41,958 nucleotides of DNA from Candidatus Melainabacteria bacterium (lineage in GTDB: Bacteria; Cyanobacteriota; Vampirovibrionia; Obscuribacterales; Obscuribacteraceae): contig JAHFBI010000006.1 of the NCBI GenBank assembly GCA_023250095.1, positions 1 through 41,958 of the forward strand. Direction: 5' to 3'. Shown piece by piece: positions 9,351 through 18,528 of this stretch; position 1 is the first letter of the stretch, and the number at the start of each line of letters is the position of its first letter. The notes under the pieces were generated by a model. It saw only the letters and a program-made list of their open reading frames with translations. It had not been told where the DNA came from and did no database searches. Position numbers and translations under genes: made by a program.

Positions 9351-10130
9351 CTATGAAAGGGAGGGCAGCAAACTGGCATGCTTGAAAAGAAAAGCCGCCC
9401 CGACCAGGAGACTGAAAAGCGCCGTCAATATACCGAGCCCGATGCCAATAGCCTGCCGCCCAGCAGCGCTCCTGTAACCCGTCAATGACAGAACCGCCAC
9501 CGCCATATTCGAAATAAATATGCCCGACACGAAAGCCAGAAGCATGCCCACACCAAGCCCCTGCCCGCGGAAAGCGCCCACAGCGCCGAGCGTGAGAATC
9601 TGAGTCGGTGTTTCGGCGCCTATGCCATGCGCGACTCCAATTGAAAGACAGCTCAGATAGCTGAAGCCGTCATCACGCAGGTGCCGGTGCTCCTTTCCAG
9701 GCGGAAAGACAGAGGCGCAACCGGAGAATTTGAGCCTGAGATACTGGATAGCAGCTAAGAAGAGTCCGAAGCGGCTTCTCAGGCGAAAGCGCTCTCCCTG
9801 AACAAAGATGGACAAAATGAGCCAGGCAGAAAGGGCGATCAACGTAATTCCTACTACCGGCTCCATGATCTCATCAATCCAGGAGGGAAGCGTAAAGCCG
9901 ACCATCACAGCCAGAAAACCAAGCAGCAGAACAACTACAGCGTGCCCGAGAGCATAGCAAGAGGCCATGAGCAGCCCCTGCCTAAGGCTGACTCTGGCCG
10001 CGGTCATATCCGCAATGGCCGCCAGGTGATCGAAATCCAACCCGTGCCTTAGTCCCAGCAGAAGGGTTGAGCAAACAAGGAGCAATCCGGCGGGCAGCTG
10101 GCAATGTTGCCAGAAACTGAGAATCTCCAT
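9351..10130 (-). CDS. NiCoT/RcnA-like nickel-cobalt transporter family membrane protein
   Basis: LRHGLDFDHLAAIADMT resembles the HX4DH signature of NiCoT permeases; multiple hydrophobic helices. Confidence 0.65.
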   Translation of the reverse strand: MEILSFWQHCQLPAGLLLVCSTLLLGLRHGLDFDHLAAIADMTAARVSLRQGLLMASCYALGHAVVVLLLGFLAVMVGFTLPSWIDEIMEPVVGITLIALSAWLILSIFVQGERFRLRSRFGLFLAAIQYLRLKFSGCASVFPPGKEHRHLRDDGFSYLSCLSIGVAHGIGAETPTQILTLGAVGAFRGQGLGVGMLLAFVSGIFISNMAVAVLSLTGYRSAAGRQAIGIGLGILTALFSLLVGAAFLFKHASLLPSLS

Positions 10131-10241
10131 AGTCCTCTTGACGATCCCTTCCTACCGTCTGCAAAAAAGGCGTCGGCAGCAAGGATAGCAGGGCCCGGCA
10201 AGAGTATGATTTATGTTTGATTAGCAGGAGACATTTGTCAC

Positions 10242-11253
10242 TTGAACGTTGCCAACTGGATTAAAAAACAGAACTTCCTCAACGTCTTACTGATTTTCGT
10301 GCCATTGACGGGAGTCGCTCATTATTTCCACTGGCAGGATTGCGTATTCTTCTTTGCCTGCCTGGGCATTGTTCCTCTGGCCGGGTTGATGGGACAGGCA
10401 ACCGAATCCCTGTCCGAGAAAGTGGGGGAAGCGCGCCGGACTCTATGACATTGTCAAGGCATCGATAACCGGCTCGATCATCGGAAACATTCTTCTGGTT
10501 CTGGGCGGCAGCATGCTGGCCGGGGGCTTGCGTTACGACACTCAAACATTCAATCGCACTGCCGCCACCACCTCAGCCACACTTCTGGCTCTGGGCGCTA
10601 TCAGTCTGACCGTCCCGGCCATATTTCACTACGCCAGCAAAGCCACATACAACGAGGACGACCTGGCCCTGGGTATCGCCATAGTCCTGTTCACAACTTA
10701 TCTCTTGAGCCTTCTCTTCAGCTTGAAAACTCACAAGCACCTCTATACCAGAGAAACTGACGCCGAAGCAGAAGAAGCAATCGGCATCACCGGATGGAGC
10801 CCGAAGCGATGCATAATCACGCTGGCTGTGTCCACCGCACTGGTAGCCGTTCTCAGTGAACTGCTCGTACTAAGTGTAGAGCACACGGCCGAGTCTCTTA
10901 AGCTCAACCAGATATTCATCGGCGTCATCCTCGTCGCCATCATCGGCAACGCAGCCGAGCACAGCACGGCAATAATGATGGCGCGCAAGAACAAGATGGA
11001 TCTTTCCATCAATATCGCCCTTGGCTCCGGCGCCCAGATCGCCCTCTTTGTCGCGCCTCTCCTCGTTTTTGCCAGTTTCTTCCTGGGCCCGAAACCCATG
11101 GACCTCAACTTCAGTACTTTCGAGGTGCTATCAGTAGTGGTATCAGTAATCATCCTCAACTATGTGGCAATGGACGGCGAGTGCAACTGGCTGGAAGGAG
11201 TGCAGCTCCTGGCGGTGTATGCCATCCTCGGCACAGCTTTTTTCTTTGCTTGA
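10242..11253 (+). pseudogene. Ca2+/H+ antiporter (CaCA/CAX family), interrupted by frameshift/internal deletion
   Basis: First frame (10242-10448, TTG start) ends ...MGQATESLSEKVGEARRTL*. The other frame resumes as RAGLYDIVKASITGSIIGNILLVLGGSMLAGGLRY (from about 10432) and runs to 11253 with the second motif IGNAAEHSTAIMMA. Confidence 0.8.
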
Positions 11254-11367
11254 GTCCCCTGTCCTCAGGATGAGGTTTCACGAGCACAGACTTCTCACAC
11301 GATTCTATGGGAGCCGGACTACCCGAGCCTTACACCCAACTTGCACTTACGCCTGGCGGGCAACGAC

Positions 11368-13755
11368 ATGATCGGTAAGAAGAGATTTGACAGTGCCACT
11401 GACCCTGTCTGCAAAATGCAGGTAGAGATTGCCGGCGCCAACTACACATTATCTTTTCAGGGCACCACACATTACTTCTGCTGCCAGCGTTGCCTGAACA
11501 GATTCGCCCAGGCGCCACAACAATTCGAGGACAGGCTCGAATCGGATGATGTCGCCGGTTCGAGCCACCCTCGGCAAGAGGCTAGGAACGTTGAAACCAG
11601 TCCAGGCTCACAGTCAACTGACTCCGAATATACCTGCCCCATGCACCCCTTGCATGTGCAAATCGGACCAGGTCCCTGCCCGCTGTGCGGCATGGATCTG
11701 GAGCCCAAAGAAATCAACGCTTCAGAGGAAGAATCCTCCCCTGAGCTGACGGAGATGACACAACGCTTCTTTATAGCGCTCCTGCTATCCTTGCCCACGG
11801 TTGTCCTCTCCATGTCGGACATGATTCCCTGCCAGCCCCTGAGGTCCTGCCTGCCACCACTATGGTCTCAGGTAGTCCAGTTATCGCTGGCATCACCAGT
11901 GGTGCTATGGTGCGGCTATCCGATTTTCCAGAGGGCCTGGAGATCGCTACTTACCGGACAGCTCAATATGTTCACTCTCATTGCCGCGGGCACGAGCGTG
12001 TCCTTTGCCTTCAGCTTGGTCGCAGTGCTTGCGCCCGCAGTTCTTCCAGAATCCTTCTGCCTGCATGGACAGAGTCCCGTATACTTCGAAACAGCAGCCA
12101 CCATCATCACTCTGGTCTTGCTTGGACAAACGCTCGAATTGCGCGCACGCAGGCAAGCTGGCAGTGCCATCAGAGACTTGCTTGCTTTGAAACCGCAAAC
12201 GGGTAGACTGGTGCTGGACAACTCTGACGAGCAAGACGTGCCTCTTGCAGAGATCAAAGCTGGCAATCGACTGCGCGTCCGTCCCGGCGAAAAGGTGCCG
12301 GCCGACGGCGTGGTGCTGGACGGACACAGCACTGTTGATGAATCGATGATGACCGGGGAATCTATTCCCATAGAAAAATATTGCGGCTCCCCCGTGACCG
12401 CCGGCACAATAAACGGCACAGGCACTTTCTTGATGAAGGTGGAGAAAACCGGCAATGACACCCTGCTTGGTCAGATTATCCAGCTGGTAAATCAGGCTCA
12501 GCGCAGCCGCGCCCCAGTCCAGAGCCTCGCCGACAAAGTTGCATCGATATTTGTGCCCTCCGTGATAACGATAGCCGCATTCACATTTTTTTTCTGGGCT
12601 ATCTGGGGACCACAGCCCTGGCTCAGCTTTGCCCTTACCAATGCCGTATCGGTGCTGATAATTGCCTGTCCCTGCGCGCTCGGGCTGTCCACTCCCATGT
12701 CGATCATGGTGGCTGTCGGGCGAGGTGCCCGCGAAGGAATATTGATCAAGGACGCCTCTGCCCTGGAGATTTTGGAAAAAGTAGACACCATCGCCATCGA
12801 CAAGACAGGCACCCTGACAGAAGGTAAACCTAAATTAGCCCAAGTGGTTGCAGTGCCAGGCGTGAGCGAAGAGGATGTCCTTAGCCTGGCCGCAGGCCTT
12901 GAGCACGCCAGCGAGCACCCGCTGGCCCAGGCGATTCTCCAAGAAGCACGGCAACGGCAGCTTTCCTTGCCTCAGTGCCAAAACTTCCAGTCCATTACCG
13001 GCAGAGGCATCACCGGAGAAATAAACGGGCGCCGTGTCGCTGCCGGCAGCCGAGCGCTGCTTGCTGACCTAGGCGCAACCAGCTCCAGTTCCGCCGAATA
13101 CCTTTTCGACCTGGCAGAGCACCAGGAAACCGCCGGACTTACGATCCTTTTTCTTGCCGACGGCAGCAAGTTACTTGGCTTGCTGGCAATCGCCGACCCA
13201 CTCAAGCCATCCACAGCTGATAGTCTCATGGCAATAAGACAAGATCGCATCAATGTCCTTATGCTAACAGGCGACAGCCAGCCCACCGCGCAAAGTCTGG
13301 GACGCCAGCTGAGTTTCGCCCCAGATCAAATTCACGCGCAACTACTGCCGATCCAGAAGGCGGAGGTTATATCACTGCTGCGCTCAGGAGGCGCCATAGT
13401 CGCCATGGCCGGTGACGGCATCAACGATGCAGTCGCTCTCTCGACAGCGGACGTTGGCATAGCCATGGGCAACGGCTCTGGCGTCGCTATTGAAAGTGCC
13501 GGCATCACGCTGATCAGAGGTGACTTACGCGGTATCGTCCGGGCTCGCCGTCTGAGCCGTGTAACAATGACCAACATCCGCCAGAATCTCTTCTTTGCCT
13601 TTGCCTACAACGCTATCGGCATCATTCTGGCAACAGGCATTTTCTATCCAGCGTTCGGCATTCTGCTCAATCCTATGATTGCTGCCGCCGCTATGAGCAT
13701 GAGTTCTCTCTCAGTCGTAGCCAATTCCTTGCGCCTGCGCGAAGCCAGACTCTGA
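11368..13755 (+). CDS. Heavy-metal (Cu-type) P1B ATPase with N-terminal YHS and heavy-metal-binding domains
   Basis: DPVCKMQVE...HYFCCQRCLNRF (YHS); YTCPMHPLHVQIGPGPCPLCGMDLEP; CPC motif ACPCALGLSTP; DKTGTLTEGKP; MAGDGINDAVAL. Confidence 0.93.
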   Translation: MIGKKRFDSATDPVCKMQVEIAGANYTLSFQGTTHYFCCQRCLNRFAQAPQQFEDRLESDDVAGSSHPRQEARNVETSPGSQSTDSEYTCPMHPLHVQIGPGPCPLCGMDLEPKEINASEEESSPELTEMTQRFFIALLLSLPTVVLSMSDMIPCQPLRSCLPPLWSQVVQLSLASPVVLWCGYPIFQRAWRSLLTGQLNMFTLIAAGTSVSFAFSLVAVLAPAVLPESFCLHGQSPVYFETAATIITLVLLGQTLELRARRQAGSAIRDLLALKPQTGRLVLDNSDEQDVPLAEIKAGNRLRVRPGEKVPADGVVLDGHSTVDESMMTGESIPIEKYCGSPVTAGTINGTGTFLMKVEKTGNDTLLGQIIQLVNQAQRSRAPVQSLADKVASIFVPSVITIAAFTFFFWAIWGPQPWLSFALTNAVSVLIIACPCALGLSTPMSIMVAVGRGAREGILIKDASALEILEKVDTIAIDKTGTLTEGKPKLAQVVAVPGVSEEDVLSLAAGLEHASEHPLAQAILQEARQRQLSLPQCQNFQSITGRGITGEINGRRVAAGSRALLADLGATSSSSAEYLFDLAEHQETAGLTILFLADGSKLLGLLAIADPLKPSTADSLMAIRQDRINVLMLTGDSQPTAQSLGRQLSFAPDQIHAQLLPIQKAEVISLLRSGGAIVAMAGDGINDAVALSTADVGIAMGNGSGVAIESAGITLIRGDLRGIVRARRLSRVTMTNIRQNLFFAFAYNAIGIILATGIFYPAFGILLNPMIAAAAMSMSSLSVVANSLRLREARL

Positions 13756-14035
13756 CCGGACCAAAGCTGAAAAAACACTGGCGCGCACCCCTTCCTCGTG
13801 GCTTTTCGCCTTTGTCAGAAAAACCACCATATTTCTTACAAACGAGAAAAGCTCCACAGGGACTACCACGCGAACCTTTCTTAATCCTGGCAGTCTATTG
13901 TGATCTACCTGGCAGTCCCGAAATGCCAAGAGCGCTCAGACAGGGCTCCCTCCTGCCATAAAAACAGTGCCCGGTCCAGTGAGCCCAGCAGTCAGACGGT
14001 CAGAAGCAGGTCCGCTGACTTCTTACTTTGAGCGC

Positions 14036-14572
14036 CTACTTCCACTGAATGCTATACAACGCCTTCAAAACATCAGCGATGTGCCGGCAATATTCTACCG
14101 GCGGCGCGGTGAAATAGATCTCTTGCACGGTGCGCCCCGTCCCACAGGCATCTATATATAGCGCATAAGCCGACTGATCGTATAGCAACCAGTGTCCGGA
14201 TGTAAGAAGTATGGTTCTCCCATTCAGGGAGGCGGTCCAGACAGCCTGCACGCAGAAGCTTCTTGGATCAGCTTGCTGGCGCAACACCTGTCCAACGCGA
14301 CGTATTTCTCCGGCACTCAGAAGATGAGGAGGCTCATTGAGGATCTCCTGAAATCGCCGCCCTGACTCTTTATCCAGCTCAACGCCCCGATAATAGAAAG
14401 TCAGACGCGCAAGGGGGTTTCCACCAGGGGGGTTGAATTCGCGCAGACTATAACGCTCTTCCTCCTGCCGCCCGCAACACCACCCGGCGGGCAACTCCAT
14501 ATTCCTCACCTGCCCGAGATCTGTCAGAGGCATGGGATCGCCGCTGCTGTCGACAATAGCTTTCAATTGCAT
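14036..14572 (-). CDS. Hypothetical protein
   Basis: 178-aa open frame immediately downstream of, and co-oriented with, the 694-aa ORF; RBS-like aggagg upstream of ATG. Confidence 0.6.
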   Translation of the reverse strand: MQLKAIVDSSGDPMPLTDLGQVRNMELPAGWCCGRQEEERYSLREFNPPGGNPLARLTFYYRGVELDKESGRRFQEILNEPPHLLSAGEIRRVGQVLRQQADPRSFCVQAVWTASLNGRTILLTSGHWLLYDQSAYALYIDACGTGRTVQEIYFTAPPVEYCRHIADVLKALYSIQWK

Positions 14573-14586
14573 ATATTTCCTCCTCT

Positions 14587-16671
14587 TCAGACTTTCGGAC
14601 TGTAAGTTGCGCGCGACAAATCCTTAAGACTCAACCCGTCACGCTGGCGGGTCCAACCCCAGGGATTAAAGACAAAAACGTGATCACGCCCAGATTCGAA
14701 ATGGGTAATTGCGATGGCATGCCAGGCCCCTTTCCTACCGGCAGCAGCAGCTTGCGCTGTCTGGAAAGGAGGATTGCCAGAGTGAACACTCATCACCAGC
14801 GGCAGCACTCCCGCTCGCTGGCGCTCAAGCAAGATTGCCCGCAAGGACTGCTCGGTTTGCTCGCGCCCAAGCGCGAAATACTCCAGGCGCCCGGTGATAT
14901 GCGCATTTATTTCTTCCAGGTTCTGTACTGACAGGCAGGGCGAAGTGTCGATCTTATGCGGACGGCTGCCTGAATAATCGACAAGACGTTCATAGCAAAG
15001 GTCCGGACCGGCCGCCCAGTGCTCGTAACGGATGGCCCCACGCGGCACCCATTTATAATCTTCGGTCCTGTTCATGCGCTGCCAGAAAACATTAGCTGCC
15101 GTCAGTTGAAAAATTTGGCTGGCATAACTGCGGTATTCACCCTTGTACGGATCTTCCGACAAGGGCAGGGGAAGCAGGCTTTGACGATCAATCACAATAG
15201 GCGAGCCGTCGCCATCGGCACATCTGTAATTGCCCGTGCGAGCGACCTCGGCTACAAGATGCATAGCCTGCCCGGGATTGCGCAGATAAGTACGAAACTC
15301 CAGCGCAGCTACCTGACAGGTTTTGTAATCGCCTTGATTAATCAAGTAAGGATATGCTGCCTGTTTCAATATTTGTTGACAGAGAACAGCATTCAGCTTC
15401 AGCTGCTCAGGGGACTGTCGCGTATCCAGCAAAGTAGCAATTTCACGATAGCCGCACGCCAGAGACCGCGCCGCAACACCTTGCTCGGCTGCCCGCTTCT
15501 CCAGAGCTGTCATCCACTCGGCAGTGCCGCCGATAGTTTTCAAATCCGACACTTGCCCGAACGCCTGCATAAGTTGACCGCGAGCACGTTGAAGTCGCCT
15601 TTCCGCAGGGGCAACATCTTTCGGAAGAAAAACCTCCGGAGCCCCAAAATCAAATTTCTCCTTTGCTGATTCTATAGATGAGGGAGAAGCCTCAGAACCT
15701 CTTGCCCTCGAAGCATGGACAGAGCCAGCAAGGGATGTTTCTGAAAGACCGAAGGCTCGCCCAAGACGAGCGGACAGTCCGTCTTGCAGCCCCTGCACAG
15801 CAGCATGCTGGCAGATTCTCATCACGTCGAGCTGCCCGCTCGAGGACTGTTCGTTCGTGATTTCTGCGGCAGCACCGCAAGACATGCCAAAACTGACGCC
15901 GGTCATCACCCCGGAAAGAGAAGATACCTTGGCGATCAAGCCAGGAGCCAGACGGCAGGCGCCTCCTGCTATCGCCTGTCCGGTGATGCCAGCAAACAGA
16001 TCGGAGGCTATTTTTTCCCTGTCAACGCTTGTGCGCCAGACACTGGCCAGCCCTCCGAGAAAATCAGATTTGCCTGTCCGGACATCGGTATAACTGCAAG
16101 GGCTTAAAGCACCATCTATGAAGCGGGAGGATATGCCAAGCCCGATACCTTGCCAGGACGCTGAGAGGCTCGTCTTTCCAAGCGAAAGAGAGCTAGCTTT
16201 CAGGAGACTGCCTTTGACGGCGCCGAGAAACATCTGCGCGGCAGCTGCATCCAGCGACTGCCCACCTCTTAGCTCATCGACGCCCCAGGCGGCCCCGGAC
16301 AAAAGGAAGCCGGATTTTCCCGGTATGAACAAAGCAGTAGATTTGATGAAGCCGGCGGCGGACTCGGCCGCCTCATCGCTCATAGTCAGTGACTGCCGAT
16401 CGGCTTCAATCAGGAAGCTGGAGGCATCAGCAATTGCCGCCCTCAGCCGGCCCGAGTTCCTGTGAGCCTGTTTCTTGGCTAGATCCATGTACCTCTGGGC
16501 GCTTTCCACCGTCAGTTGCTCTGGTCGGCCCCAGAGCGCCCGCAGGAGCTGTCCGAGCACGCTCTCCTGCCGATCGTGCTCTTTGTGCTCTGCTATCTGC
16601 ACTTCCAGATTGAGAAGAGCGCTGTCATCCTTATGTTTGCTTGTCTGCTGTAAAACGTCGCGTTCGGGCAT
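14587..16671 (-). CDS. Large hypothetical protein with C-terminal papain-like/C39-like Cys peptidase signature
   Basis: C-terminal INQGDYKTCQVAALE ... GAWHAIAITHFE ... HVFVFNPWG is a Cys/His/Asn arrangement; N-terminal half is Ala/Gly/Ser-rich. Confidence 0.6.
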   Translation of the reverse strand: MPERDVLQQTSKHKDDSALLNLEVQIAEHKEHDRQESVLGQLLRALWGRPEQLTVESAQRYMDLAKKQAHRNSGRLRAAIADASSFLIEADRQSLTMSDEAAESAAGFIKSTALFIPGKSGFLLSGAAWGVDELRGGQSLDAAAAQMFLGAVKGSLLKASSLSLGKTSLSASWQGIGLGISSRFIDGALSPCSYTDVRTGKSDFLGGLASVWRTSVDREKIASDLFAGITGQAIAGGACRLAPGLIAKVSSLSGVMTGVSFGMSCGAAAEITNEQSSSGQLDVMRICQHAAVQGLQDGLSARLGRAFGLSETSLAGSVHASRARGSEASPSSIESAKEKFDFGAPEVFLPKDVAPAERRLQRARGQLMQAFGQVSDLKTIGGTAEWMTALEKRAAEQGVAARSLACGYREIATLLDTRQSPEQLKLNAVLCQQILKQAAYPYLINQGDYKTCQVAALEFRTYLRNPGQAMHLVAEVARTGNYRCADGDGSPIVIDRQSLLPLPLSEDPYKGEYRSYASQIFQLTAANVFWQRMNRTEDYKWVPRGAIRYEHWAAGPDLCYERLVDYSGSRPHKIDTSPCLSVQNLEEINAHITGRLEYFALGREQTEQSLRAILLERQRAGVLPLVMSVHSGNPPFQTAQAAAAGRKGAWHAIAITHFESGRDHVFVFNPWGWTRQRDGLSLKDLSRATYSPKV

Positions 16672-16682
16672 ACCTGAAACCC

Positions 16683-16790
16683 CAATTTGCCAGAATAGAT
16701 GTGTTCAGTTGAGCAGCCGCACCGCCCTTGCAGGCAGCTACTTGATAAGTCGAGTTGGGCAGGATATTAACGACTAAATCTGGCAAATTG
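16683..16790. promoter_or_regulatory. 12-bp perfect inverted repeat in a divergent promoter region, with adjacent 11-bp-spaced TGGCAAA repeat
   Basis: CAATTTGCCAGA (16683-16694) and TCTGGCAAATTG (16779-16790); TGGCAAA at 16781 and 16792. Confidence 0.55.
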
Positions 16791-16861
16791 TTGGCAAAAA
16801 AATGTTTTCCCAACACTGGCTGGCTATACTGATTGTTGATCCTCCTCCAGGAACCCAGTCT

Positions 16862-17719
16862 GTGCCTGAGCTTCCAGAAGTAGAAACAATCGTCAAAGAT
16901 CTGACAAGCAATCTTCCAGGCAGGAAAATCTCCTCGGTAAAGGTGCTGAGAACTGATTCAGTGGCTTTTCCCTCAGCCTCAAATTTTGCTCGAGCAGTGA
17001 CCGGGCTGAGCTTTATCAGGATTTTTCGCCGAGGCAAATACTTGCTTTTTGACCTTAGCGGCTCAGCTGGACTGGTTGTCCATTTGCGCATGTCAGGACG
17101 TTTTCTGCTTGTAGCGCAAGGAGCCCCAACCAGCAAACACTCAAGGCTGAGCTTTTTGCTCGATGATGGACAGCAACTAATCTTTGAAGATATGCGCGTT
17201 TTCGGGCGCATCTGGTATAAACCGCCAGAGAACTCCTTCGAAGAGATCGTGCCATCTCTTGCTGAACTTGGCAAAGAGCCGCTCACCGATCTTGACGCCG
17301 CTTACATGCACAGCGCTTTCAAGAAGCGCTCCCAGGCTATAAAAACGGTGCTTCTCGACCAGAGAGTCATAGCCGGCATCGGCAACATATACGCCGACGA
17401 AGTACTATATCTCAGCGGCATCCATCCGCTGCGCCGTGCCATGGACCTGGGGGAAAGCGAGCTGGACACTCTCGTGCGGAGCATCCGCCAGGTTCTCAGC
17501 CAGGCAATTGCTCTGGGAGGGTCAAGCCTGCGCAATTACACGAACGTGCGCGGTATCCACGGGCAGTATCAGGGGCAGTCCCTCGTCTACGGACGCACCG
17601 GTGCACCGTGCCTTACCTGTCAGAACCCTCTTGTCAAAATCCGTATAGCCGGTCGCTCAACACATTATTGTCAGCTCTGCCAGAGGCAGGCGGCAGATTC
17701 AGGCAAAAATTCTCGCTAA
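16862..17719 (+). CDS. mutM: Formamidopyrimidine-DNA glycosylase (GTG start)
   Basis: PELPEVETIVKDL N-terminus (Pro must follow the initiator); GIGNIYADEVL; C-terminal zinc finger CLTCQNPLVKIRIAGRSTHYCQLCQ. ORF-track start 16802 is too far upstream. Confidence 0.95.
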   Translation: MPELPEVETIVKDLTSNLPGRKISSVKVLRTDSVAFPSASNFARAVTGLSFIRIFRRGKYLLFDLSGSAGLVVHLRMSGRFLLVAQGAPTSKHSRLSFLLDDGQQLIFEDMRVFGRIWYKPPENSFEEIVPSLAELGKEPLTDLDAAYMHSAFKKRSQAIKTVLLDQRVIAGIGNIYADEVLYLSGIHPLRRAMDLGESELDTLVRSIRQVLSQAIALGGSSLRNYTNVRGIHGQYQGQSLVYGRTGAPCLTCQNPLVKIRIAGRSTHYCQLCQRQAADSGKNSR

Positions 17720-17877
17720 CGGGAACCAGTCAGGCACAACTGGCGAAGTTTCACAAAGGCAAAAGACGAAGTGCAACTGTGAGAATAAGTATAGCCACCA
17801 CTCAGATTCCTGACGGTATCCAGGGCAAGTTACAGAAGAAGGGACGGCAAAGAAAAACTCGCCAGCCCGGACAGAAA

Positions 17878-18495
17878 CTAACAAGTCCCTGCTGCCGAGA
17901 ACCGTTCCCCGATTGCCGTTCTTTCGTTTTCCTTGAGGGCAGATCTCATTTTCCAGGAAGAGAGAAGAAGGAGGTTCCTTTCTACCTTCCCCAATGTTGC
18001 CTGAACCTGCCGGACAGCTTTCCGCTCCCCTTCAGGCTCCTGCCGCAGTCGCCTGATTTCGCGCAACTTTCGAAGAGTCATGAGAACGTGCGCGCTGAGA
18101 AAACCAAGCGACTTCTCATAGGCACAGAGAGCCAGCGTATAGGCGGATTCAGCTTCGGCATATCTATCCTCATGCGAGAGAACATAGCCGAGAAAACTCA
18201 AACTCTCCCCGACGGTCGGATGCATCAGACCGTACATATCTCTGGCGGTTCTTATTGCATCTCTGTAATACTGCTCCGCATCCTGAAAACGACCCTGCGA
18301 ATAAGCTCGATGCCCGCGCTGCAGTAGGCTGCGCCACTGCGCTGTATTGATCGGCAGAACGTTCATCAATCGATCTCCTGGCAAGCGTACATTCTTGAAT
18401 CTACCAAGTACACCAGAGATGAGCCTCATACTTGATACTGAGTTCAGGAGCAATCCGACGAATGAGCCAGCAATCATCCGCCAGGGTCCGCTCAT
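17878..18495 (-). CDS. TPR-repeat protein
   Basis: RGHRAYSQGRFQDAEQYYRDAI..., LSHEDRYAEAESAYTLALCAYEKSLG. Confidence 0.75.
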   Translation of the reverse strand: MSGPWRMIAGSFVGLLLNSVSSMRLISGVLGRFKNVRLPGDRLMNVLPINTAQWRSLLQRGHRAYSQGRFQDAEQYYRDAIRTARDMYGLMHPTVGESLSFLGYVLSHEDRYAEAESAYTLALCAYEKSLGFLSAHVLMTLRKLREIRRLRQEPEGERKAVRQVQATLGKVERNLLLLSSWKMRSALKENERTAIGERFSAAGTC

Positions 18496-18528
18496 CCTCT
18501 AGATTGATCGCCGGAGGGGCCCGCGTCA

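Noticed and set aside
11550-11580. GGTTCGAGCC, tRNA T-arm-like sequence
   Set aside because: Lies inside the P-type ATPase CDS; no acceptor or anticodon arms found.
11916-12461. Minus-strand ORFs within the P-type ATPase gene
   Set aside because: Antisense shadow frames of a strongly supported CDS.
15019-15669. 216-aa plus-strand ORF
   Set aside because: Antisense to the 694-aa protein; no domain features.
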